Shown in pieces: positions 1 to 5,133 of a stretch of 5,133 nucleotides of DNA. Source of the stretch: an uncultured Verrucomicrobiota bacterium. Lineage in GTDB: Bacteria; Verrucomicrobiota; Kiritimatiellia; RFP12; UBA1067. The stretch's first letter is position 1; each line of letters opens with the position of its first letter. The stretch is taken from assembly GCA_947305585.1 (NCBI GenBank), contig CAMZDY010000078.1:1-5133 (forward strand), read 5' to 3'. The position numbers and the translations under genes were made by a program. The notes beneath the pieces were generated by a model. The model had not been told where the DNA came from. It was given only the letters and a program-made list of their open reading frames with translations, and did no database searches.

Positions 1-428
1 CCGAGATCAAGCTCAACTACGAGGTGGGCACGATGATCGAGGTGCCGCGCGCGGCGCTGGTGGCCGGGGAGCTCGCCGAAGAGGCGGAGTTCTTCTGCTT
101 CGGCACGAACGACCTCACGCAGATGACGTTCGGCTTCAGCCGCGACGACGCGGGCAAGTTCCTGGGCGCCTACTACGACCAGAAGATCTACGAGAACGAT
201 CCCTTCGCCAAGCTCGACCAGACGGGCGTCGGCAAGCTCATGCAGATGGCGGTGAACGACGGCAAGGCCACGCGTCCGAAGATCCATTGCGGCATCTGCG
301 GCGAACACGGGGGCGATCCGACCTCGGTGGAGTATTGCCACAGGATCGGGCTCAACTACGTGAGCTGCTCGCCGTATCGCGTGCCGATCGCGAGACTCGC
401 GGCGGCGCAGGCGGCGCTCAAGAAGTGA
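1..428 (+). CDS. ppdK: Pyruvate,phosphate dikinase, C-terminal end (5' partial)
   Basis: This is the last ~141 codons of PPDK, the cytoplasmic enzyme that interconverts pyruvate + ATP + Pi and PEP + AMP + PPi. The reading frame begins at base 3; the gene enters from the left edge, so the true start is outside. The visible part is the PEP/pyruvate-binding TIM-barrel domain. It shows GTMIEVPRAAL (metal-binding Glu at 39-41), FGTNDLTQMTFGFSRDD (Asn-Asp at 108-113) and CGICGEHGGDP with the catalytic Cys at 297-299, then the family's closing SCSPYRVPIARLAAAQAA. From memory of the Clostridium symbiosum enzyme, the spacing between Glu745, Asn768/Asp769 and Cys831 is reproduced without any insertion or deletion, and the protein stops at the expected C-terminus. 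All catalytic residues in view are intact. The stop overlaps the next gene's likely GTG start by 4 bp. The family is certain; the direction of the reaction in the cell cannot be told. Confidence 0.97.
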   Translation, partial: EIKLNYEVGTMIEVPRAALVAGELAEEAEFFCFGTNDLTQMTFGFSRDDAGKFLGAYYDQKIYENDPFAKLDQTGVGKLMQMAVNDGKATRPKIHCGICGEHGGDPTSVEYCHRIGLNYVSCSPYRVPIARLAAAQAALKK

Positions 429-2158
429 GCACCAAGCGCGAGCAACTCTGGCAAATGACGCGTGAGACGATCGGCAACGGTCGCCTCAGCGTTATTATGC
501 CGGTGTACAACTTGCGCGACGAGATAGCGGAGAACCTCGAGGCCACCGACCGGCTCTACCGCGAGCACGGGATCCGGGCGGAGCTGATCCCGGTGGACGA
601 CGGCTCGACCGACGGCACGGGGGAGGTGCTGGAGCGGCTCCGGAGCGAGACGATCCGGCCGGTGATCTGCACGAAGAACGGGGGCAAGGGGGCCGCGCTC
701 CGGGCCGGGTTCGAGGCGAGCCGGGGCGAATACGTGATGCTCCTCGACGGAGACCTCGATATCCATCCCAAACAGACGCCGTACTTTTTCGAGGCGATGG
801 CGCGGAACGGACTCGACGTGGTGTGCGGGTCGAAGCGCCACCCGAGGAGCGTGGTGCAGTATCCATGGCACCGCCGGATCGTGTCGTGGGCGTATTTCAC
901 CTGGGTCAGGCTGTTCGTCGGCCTGCCGATAACCGACACCCAGACGGGGATGAAGCTTTTCCGGCGCGGGATGCTCAAATACGCGCTGGACCGGATGCTG
1001 GTCAAGACGTATGCGTTCGATCTGGAGCTGTTGGCGATCGCGGCGTCGAAGGGCGCGAAGATCGGCGAGGCGCCGGTGGTCATCCGGTTCGGGGCCAAGT
1101 TCGGGGCGCTCAAGACGCGGACGGTCTGGAAGATGGCGCTTGATTCGCTGGCGGTGTTCTACCGGCTCAAGATCCTCAAGTACTACGACAAGGTGATGGT
1201 GCCGGAACGGACTGACCTGAAGCCGATGGTTTCGGTGGTGATCGCGTGTCCGGAGCGGAGCTGGATGCTGGAGGAGTGCCTGAAGGGGCTGGAGCGGCAG
1301 ACGTACCGGAACTTCGAGACGATCGTATTGCCGGACGGGGTCACGGGCAAGGTGCGTCCGGCGGAGAAAAGGAACCTCGGGATCAAGGCGGCCAAGGGGG
1401 AGATTGTGGCCTTCATCGACGACGACGCGTATCCGGACGAGCGTTGGCTGGAGCGGGCGATAGGCTATTTTTCGATTCCGGACGTGGGAGCGGTGGGAGG
1501 TCCGGGAGTGACACCGCCCAACGACGGGTGGCGGTCGAAGCTGGGCGGCAGGGTGTACGAGAACGTGCTCGTGTCGGGCAATTACCGCTATCGCTACAAG
1601 GCGGGCGGCACGCGCAGGGACGTGGACGACTATCCGAGCTGCAATCTGCTGGTGCGCAAGGACCTTTTGGAGAAGATCGGCGGCTACCGGACCGATTTCT
1701 GGCCGGGCGAGGACACGCTCCTTTGCAAGGATATTCTGGCCGCCGGAGCGAGAATCGTGTACGACCCCTGGATCACGGTGTACCATCACCGGCGCGCGCT
1801 CTTCCGTCCGCACTTGAGGCAACTCGGACGATACGCGTTCCACCGGGGGTATTTCTGCAAGCGTTTTCCGGAGAACTCGCGGCATCTCGCGTATTTCGTG
1901 CCGAGCATGTTCGTGGCGTATCTCCTGTTGTGCGCGCCGGCCTGGGCGCTGATGGGGAAGCTGGCGTTGGTGCCGTTGGGGGTCTATCTGGCGCTGGTGG
2001 CGCTGACCGCCATGTCGCCCAATCCGGTCACATGGATCATGACGGCTTTGGGGGTGGTGTCGACCCATGTCTGGTACGGCATCCGCTTTATTCAGGGACT
2101 TTTCGCGAGGAAAGCGCCTTGCGAATTCATAGGAAAGGATCATGCCAATGTCAACTGA
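425..2158 (+). CDS. Tandem family-2 glycosyltransferase (DPM1-like domain fused to ExoA-like domain) with C-terminal membrane segments
   Basis: With the GTG start at 425 the protein has 577 residues and two complete GT2 (GT-A fold) domains. Domain 1 (about 20-260) resembles polyprenyl/dolichyl-phosphate sugar synthases: LSVIMPVYN at 21-29, DDGSTD at 58-63, NGGKGAALRAG at 85-95, the metal-binding DGD at 108-110 and DTQTGMKLFRR at 171-181. Domain 2 (about 268-470) resembles ExoA/succinoglycan-type transferases: VSVVIA at 269-274, DDD at 332-334 and GEDT at 428-431 (ED acid/base motif). Residues about 490-560 hold two or three hydrophobic membrane segments, which anchor it to the inner membrane with the catalytic domains presumably cytoplasmic. 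The likely role is lipid-linked sugar transfer for an envelope polysaccharide or glycolipid; donor and acceptor are unknown. The GTG start gives a GTGA overlap with ppdK, but no good Shine-Dalgarno precedes it. ATG at 455 (567 residues) is a real alternative and keeps both domains. The end overlaps plsY by 17 bp. Confidence 0.9.
   Translation: MSTKREQLWQMTRETIGNGRLSVIMPVYNLRDEIAENLEATDRLYREHGIRAELIPVDDGSTDGTGEVLERLRSETIRPVICTKNGGKGAALRAGFEASRGEYVMLLDGDLDIHPKQTPYFFEAMARNGLDVVCGSKRHPRSVVQYPWHRRIVSWAYFTWVRLFVGLPITDTQTGMKLFRRGMLKYALDRMLVKTYAFDLELLAIAASKGAKIGEAPVVIRFGAKFGALKTRTVWKMALDSLAVFYRLKILKYYDKVMVPERTDLKPMVSVVIACPERSWMLEECLKGLERQTYRNFETIVLPDGVTGKVRPAEKRNLGIKAAKGEIVAFIDDDAYPDERWLERAIGYFSIPDVGAVGGPGVTPPNDGWRSKLGGRVYENVLVSGNYRYRYKAGGTRRDVDDYPSCNLLVRKDLLEKIGGYRTDFWPGEDTLLCKDILAAGARIVYDPWITVYHHRRALFRPHLRQLGRYAFHRGYFCKRFPENSRHLAYFVPSMFVAYLLLCAPAWALMGKLALVPLGVYLALVALTAMSPNPVTWIMTALGVVSTHVWYGIRFIQGLFARKAPCEFIGKDHANVN
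2131..2139 (+). promoter_or_regulatory. Ribosome binding site of plsY
   Basis: The purine run AGGAAAGGA lies inside the last codons of the glycosyltransferase gene. Its AGGA part is 7 nt before the ATG at 2142, and its AAGGA part is 8 nt before a second in-frame ATG at 2148. Either start is therefore well served, and the two differ by only two residues. Confidence 0.7.
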
Positions 2159-2786
2159 ACTGACGGCTGGATTGTGGATCGTGGCGGCGTATTTGATCGG
2201 TGCCATACCTTTCGGTTTCATCATCGGAAAAATGCGCGGCGTGGACGTGAGGACGGTGGGGTCGAAGAACATCGGCGCCACCAACGTGTTCCGCACGGTG
2301 GGCAAGAAGTGGGGCGTGCTGGCGTTGGTGCTGGACATCATGAAGGGGCTTATTCCCACGCTCGCCTGCAAAATCTATCAAGGGGACTCCATCACCTGGC
2401 TGCCGCTCGCAGTCGGCATCATGACGGCCACGGGCCACATGCTCACGCCCTACATGAAGTTCAAGGGCGGCAAGGGCGTGGCGACCGGTTTCGGCATGAT
2501 GATCGCGCTCATTCCCTGCCACTGCGCGTTGGCGTTCGCGATTTTCGCGTTGGTGTTCGCGGCGAGCAACTACATTTCGCTCGGGTCCTGCACGGCAGCG
2601 GCGTTTCTGGGCGTCAGCGTGTGGGTGCCGGCGGGTAGCTTCAAGGGCTACGGCGATCTGCCGCAGGCCATTCTCATCACGCTCGTGGCGGCGTTCGTGA
2701 TCTACAAGCACCGGGCCAACATCAAGCGTCTGATCGCGGGCAACGAGAACAAGATCCATCTCTTCAAGAAGCCGGAGGCCAAGTGA
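2142..2786 (+). CDS. plsY: Acyl-phosphate:glycerol-3-phosphate acyltransferase PlsY
   Basis: PlsY is an inner-membrane enzyme that moves an acyl group from acyl-phosphate (made by PlsX) to glycerol-3-phosphate, giving lysophosphatidic acid, the first committed step of phospholipid synthesis in most bacteria. At 214 residues it has normal length. All three family motifs are intact: GSKNIGATN at 40-48, GHMLTPYMKFKGGKGVAT at 98-115 (phosphate-binding glycine/lysine loop), and KHRANIKRLIAGNENKI at 189-205. Hydrophobic membrane segments alternate with these loops, including WIVAAYLIGAIPFGFIIG near the N-terminus and a long one around 118-140. The start at 2142 was chosen for its Shine-Dalgarno; ATG 2148 is possible. 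It overlaps the upstream glycosyltransferase by 17 bp and the downstream GH89 gene by 4 bp (GTGA), which suggests translational coupling. PlsX is not in the window. Identity is secure. Confidence 0.97.
   Translation: MPMSTELTAGLWIVAAYLIGAIPFGFIIGKMRGVDVRTVGSKNIGATNVFRTVGKKWGVLALVLDIMKGLIPTLACKIYQGDSITWLPLAVGIMTATGHMLTPYMKFKGGKGVATGFGMMIALIPCHCALAFAIFALVFAASNYISLGSCTAAAFLGVSVWVPAGSFKGYGDLPQAILITLVAAFVIYKHRANIKRLIAGNENKIHLFKKPEAK
2774..2778 (+). promoter_or_regulatory. Ribosome binding site deciding the GTG start of the GH89 gene
   Basis: A full GGAGG sits inside the plsY 3' end, 4 nt before the GTG at 2783. The spacing is short but usable. It supports GTG 2783 as a genuine start. The next in-frame ATG, at 2843, would cut into the conserved first core motif of the enzyme. 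Confidence 0.6.
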
Positions 2787-4456
2787 ACCTCTTCGCCTCG
2801 CTGCTGCTGATCGCCTACAACTACTGCACGCTGTCGTACACGATGGCGTTCTGGTCGAAGGCGGAGTGGGAGCCGGAACTGGACCGGCTGGAGGCGAACG
2901 GCTTCAACGTGGCGTTGGTGACGGCGGGGCTGCCGAAAGTGTGGCAACTGACGCTCGCCGAAATGGGCTATCCGGAAAAGGAAATAAGGGCGTTCATTCC
3001 GGACGGGGCGGCGGCCGCGTGGTGGAACATGGGGAATCTGGAGGGACTCGGCGGACCGGTGGCGCAGGAGCGGATCGAACGGGATGCGGAGCTCGGGCGA
3101 TGGCTTTGCGCGGAAATGCGCAAGCGGGGCATCGAGCCGATCTTGCAGGGATTTACGGGCCTCGTGCCGGCGTGCACGAAGGGGGCGATACAGCAAGGCC
3201 GGTGGTGCGGCATCTACGAGCGTCCGGCGATGCTCGATCCGGAGTCGGGCCGGGTGGCGGATTTCGCGCGCGCGTGGTACCGCAATCTCGAGAAGGTCTA
3301 CGGGATCAAGCCGAAGTATCTGGGCGGCGACCTCTTCCACGAGGGCGGCATCGCCGACGCGTTCGAGCCGGAGACGATAACCGGAGCCGTGCGCGAGGTG
3401 CAGCGGCTGCAGCAGGAGGCGTTTCCGGGGGTGACGTGGGTGTTGCAGTCCTGGCTGGATTCGCCCCGGCCGGAAGTGCGCGCGGGACTCGACCCCCGGT
3501 TCACGCTCATCGAGGTGCTGGACAAGGACATGTCGAACCGGGGCGAGTACGATTACCGCTTCGGCGATTTGCCTTGGGTGTGGTGCGAGGTGATGAATTT
3601 CGGCGGCAACACCGGGCTCTATGGCGGGGCGGGGCGGTTTTCGACGCTGGACAAGATCAAAGACGGCAAAGGCAAGGCGTCTTTCCGGGGCTTCGGCATG
3701 CTCTCGGAGGGACTGGAGACGAACGATTTCTGCTATTACCTGTTTTTCAAAGGCGTGGCCGGCGAAGAGGCGTCCGTCAAGGATTACGTGCGCGCGCGCT
3801 ACGGCGCGGAGGACGGTCGGCTGGAGGAGGCCATCGGGATTTTGGCGCGGACGGTCTGGGATTGCCGGAGGAAGCAGGAGGGGTGCGTCGAAAACGTGAT
3901 GTGCGCGGTGCCGGCGTGGGAGGTGAGGAACGTGTCGGCGTGGGGACCGAGGACCGGCACGCCCTACGATCGCAAGGAGCTGTTCCGGGCGGCGGAACTT
4001 TATCTGGCGGCCTTCCGGGACGAGCCGAATTTCCGGAACGACATGGTCGAGATTTTCATGCAGCTTCTGGCGGACAAGGCGCGGGAAATGCTGCCCGGGA
4101 CGAAAGGCGACCAAGCGAAGCAGCTCGAGTTCCTCGAGCTCATAGTGTTGGGCGACAAACTGGCGGCGTGCTCCGACAATTGGCGGCTCGACCGCAAACT
4201 CGACCGCACCCGGACGCAGGCGGGACGGGACGGCGAGAAGGGATATCTGCGGATGGTCACCACCTGGGCGGAAGGAGAAAAAGCGGGGGAGGAGTCGGGG
4301 CTGCGCGATTACGCCCATCGCGCGTATCACGGATTGCTGGTGCCGTACTATCTGACGCGTTGGGAGAAGTTTTTCGGAGTGAGGCTGGAGCATGACGCGA
4401 GTCTTTCGGACGACATCCGGGAACTCGCGAAGAAGATTCTGGAGGCGGTCAGATGA
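2783..4456 (+). CDS. GH89 alpha-N-acetylglucosaminidase (NAGLU-like), lacking the N-terminal domain
   Basis: The 557-residue protein aligns by eye with the catalytic barrel and C-terminal helical domain of NAGLU, the GH89 enzymes that release terminal alpha-linked N-acetylglucosamine with retention. Matching motifs in order are: YNYCTLSYTMAFW at 12-24; WWNMGNLEG near 80; GGDLFHEGG with Glu187, matching human NAGLU Glu316; VLQSWLD; WCEVMNFGGNTGLYGG with Asn272; GFGMLSEGLETND with Glu309, matching human Glu446; and GLLVPYYLTRWEKFF near the C-terminus. Both catalytic glutamates are therefore present. The protein starts just before the first core motif, at about human residue 130, so the small N-terminal domain (NAGLU_N) is missing. 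No convincing signal peptide is present: the hydrophobic stretch NLFASLLLIAY runs directly into the conserved core. Upstream sequence is intact plsY, so the missing part was not lost to a frameshift. A cytoplasmic location is inferred. Within the GH89 fold an altered substrate is possible. Confidence 0.9.
   Translation: MNLFASLLLIAYNYCTLSYTMAFWSKAEWEPELDRLEANGFNVALVTAGLPKVWQLTLAEMGYPEKEIRAFIPDGAAAAWWNMGNLEGLGGPVAQERIERDAELGRWLCAEMRKRGIEPILQGFTGLVPACTKGAIQQGRWCGIYERPAMLDPESGRVADFARAWYRNLEKVYGIKPKYLGGDLFHEGGIADAFEPETITGAVREVQRLQQEAFPGVTWVLQSWLDSPRPEVRAGLDPRFTLIEVLDKDMSNRGEYDYRFGDLPWVWCEVMNFGGNTGLYGGAGRFSTLDKIKDGKGKASFRGFGMLSEGLETNDFCYYLFFKGVAGEEASVKDYVRARYGAEDGRLEEAIGILARTVWDCRRKQEGCVENVMCAVPAWEVRNVSAWGPRTGTPYDRKELFRAAELYLAAFRDEPNFRNDMVEIFMQLLADKAREMLPGTKGDQAKQLEFLELIVLGDKLAACSDNWRLDRKLDRTRTQAGRDGEKGYLRMVTTWAEGEKAGEESGLRDYAHRAYHGLLVPYYLTRWEKFFGVRLEHDASLSDDIRELAKKILEAVR
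4441..4445 (+). promoter_or_regulatory. Ribosome binding site of the HAD phosphatase gene
   Basis: A consensus GGAGG inside the final codons of the GH89 gene lies 7 nt before the ATG at 4453, an ideal distance. It supports this start and the ATGA overlap. Confidence 0.75.
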
Positions 4457-5100
4457 ACGCGGTCTTTTTCGACATGGACGGCACGCTGATCGATTCGCGG
4501 GCGGACTTGTGCGCAACCGTCAACCATACGCGCCGCGATCTGGGTCTGCCGGAATGGGAGATGCAGCCGATCCTCGATCACGTGGGGCAGGGGGCGAAAT
4601 ATCTTTTGGCGCACGCGATTCCGGAACGGGCGGACGAAGTGGAGATGCTCTGGGAGATTTTCCGGTCGCATTACGGCGAGCACATGCTGGAGACGGTGAC
4701 GCTCTATCCGACCGTCCGCAAGACGCTGGAGGAGCTTAAGGCGCGGGGCTGGAAACTCGGCGTCAACACGGCCAAGCCGTCGTTCGCCACCCATGCCATC
4801 CTGGAGCATTTCGGACTCAAAAAGTACTTCGGCGCGGCGATCATAGCCGGAGGCGATTCTTCCGAGATGAAACCCTCGCCGCAACCTCTAAGGGACTGCG
4901 CGGCCCGGATGGGCGGTCATCGGCTCTCCGCTCGCGATTGGATGGTGGGCGACTCCTGGACCGACATGCAATGTGCGGCAAATGCGGGAATTAAAGGGGC
5001 TTTTTGCGTTTTTGGCTTCGGCAAGCTGGGCGATTCGCGCTATACGGTGAAGTTGAACCGGATGGAAGAATTGCTAAAATACTTGCATTCCGAGGACTGA
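4453..5100 (+). CDS. HAD-superfamily hydrolase, phosphoglycolate phosphatase-like
   Basis: A 215-residue cytoplasmic phosphatase of HAD subfamily IA with all four signature motifs. Motif I is FDMDGTL with nucleophile Asp7 and acid/base Asp9. Motif II is Thr106 in VNTAKP. Motif III is Lys140 in MKPSP. Motif IV is GDSWTDMQCAANAG with Asp167 and Asp171 for Mg2+. A small helical cap lies between residues about 15 and 80. The closest resemblance is to Gph (phosphoglycolate phosphatase) and related beta-phosphoglucomutase/pyrophosphatase-type enzymes. The length fits (Gph is about 220-250). HAD substrates cannot be read reliably from motifs, so no gene symbol is given. The gene starts with an ATGA 4-bp overlap on the GH89 stop and a strong GGAGG. 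Lying after a glycosidase, it could act on a sugar phosphate, but this is inference. It is the last gene of the overlapping series; its final 120 bases are more AT-rich than the rest. Confidence 0.92.
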   Translation: MNAVFFDMDGTLIDSRADLCATVNHTRRDLGLPEWEMQPILDHVGQGAKYLLAHAIPERADEVEMLWEIFRSHYGEHMLETVTLYPTVRKTLEELKARGWKLGVNTAKPSFATHAILEHFGLKKYFGAAIIAGGDSSEMKPSPQPLRDCAARMGGHRLSARDWMVGDSWTDMQCAANAGIKGAFCVFGFGKLGDSRYTVKLNRMEELLKYLHSED

Positions 5101-5112
5101 ATATGATATAAT
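5083..5112 (+). promoter_or_regulatory. Probable sigma70-type promoter with extended -10, facing out of the window
   Basis: TATAAT at 5107-5112 is a perfect -10 box and is preceded by TG one base away (5104-5105), giving the extended -10 element TGnTATAAT. A weak -35 candidate, TTGCAT at 5083-5088 (only the TTG fits consensus), lies 18 bp upstream inside the end of the HAD gene. Transcription would start near 5118-5120 and run rightwards into a gene not seen here. The strength rests on the extended -10, which can work with a poor -35. Confidence 0.6.
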
Positions 5113-5118
5113 ATCATA
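5102..5118. repeat. 17-bp perfect palindrome overlapping the -10 box
   Basis: TATGATAT and ATATCATA are exact inverted repeats of 8 bp around a single central A. The palindrome covers the whole -10 element and the likely start site, where a dimeric repressor would block transcription. As a hairpin it would be pure A/T apart from one G-C pair and has no following T-run, so it does not look like a rho-independent terminator. An alternative is that the symmetry is a chance result of an AT-rich -10 region. Confidence 0.5.
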
Positions 5119-5133
5119 CTAAACAAACCATTT

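Noticed and set aside
287..424. Upstream extension of the glycosyltransferase frame into ppdK, starting at ATG 287
   Set aside because: These 46 codons overlap the conserved PPDK catalytic region in another frame and read as low-complexity Arg/Gly-rich sequence. The GT2 domain begins after 425.
1246..2163. A 305-codon + strand open frame inside the glycosyltransferase gene
   Set aside because: It is out of frame with the GT2 domain 2 motifs (DDD, GEDT), Gly/Arg-rich, and has no family resemblance.
356..2371. A 671-codon open frame on the - strand across the glycosyltransferase and plsY
   Set aside because: It is antisense to two genes with clear family motifs. Its translation is rich in Arg, His and Pro with no recognisable domain, as expected of a shadow frame in GC-rich DNA.
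2866..4395. A 509-codon + strand open frame inside the GH89 gene
   Set aside because: It is a Gly/Arg/Ala-rich shadow of the GH89 frame. The catalytic motifs are all in the other frame.
2702..4516. A 604-codon open frame on the - strand across the GH89 gene
   Set aside because: It has the same Arg/Pro/His-rich composition, is antisense to a well-supported GH89 coding sequence, and shows no motif of its own.
4989..5012. Possible attenuator or terminator suggested by AAAGGGGC followed by T-runs within the HAD gene
   Set aside because: No matching CCCC arm forms a stem. The T-runs encode part of the conserved C-terminal region of the HAD protein.
5101..5133. Rho-independent terminator after the HAD gene
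   Set aside because: The only hairpin is almost entirely A/T, and no T-tract follows it within the window. The same bases fit an extended -10 promoter better.

Overview
The window is a gene-dense, GC-rich bacterial segment with every gene on the + strand. It reads as one continuous polycistronic unit: (1) the 3' end of pyruvate,phosphate dikinase (ppdK); (2) a protein with two fused family-2 glycosyltransferase domains and a C-terminal membrane region; (3) plsY, the acyl-phosphate:glycerol-3-phosphate acyltransferase; (4) a short GH89-type alpha-N-acetylglucosaminidase that lacks the usual N-terminal domain; (5) a HAD-superfamily phosphatase resembling phosphoglycolate phosphatase. Successive genes overlap by 4 bp (GTGA), 17 bp, 4 bp (GTGA) and 4 bp (ATGA), so there is no intergenic space until position 5101. 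Both GTGA junctions imply a GTG start, and Shine-Dalgarno-like motifs precede plsY, the GH89 gene and the HAD gene.

The last 33 bases are abruptly AT-rich. They hold a perfect extended -10 promoter element (TGATATAAT) inside a 17-bp palindrome. This is probably the promoter or operator of a gene that starts beyond the window. No rho-independent terminator is visible.

Functionally the cluster mixes central carbon metabolism (PPDK interconverts pyruvate and PEP, common in anaerobes with PPi-linked glycolysis), envelope building (polyprenyl-phosphate/ExoA-like glycosyltransferases, and PlsY for phosphatidic acid synthesis) and sugar or phosphate scavenging (GH89, HAD phosphatase). A joint pathway cannot be proven from sequence; the tight overlaps show co-transcription rather than shared chemistry.

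The organism cannot be fixed from this window. A high-GC anaerobe of the Planctomycetota-Verrucomicrobiota-Lentisphaerota/Kiritimatiellota type would fit the mix of PPDK, PlsY and GH89, but this is a low-confidence guess. The least ordinary items are the N-terminally minimal GH89 protein, the tandem glycosyltransferase fusion and the promoter-in-palindrome at the right edge. No clearly new system is evident.
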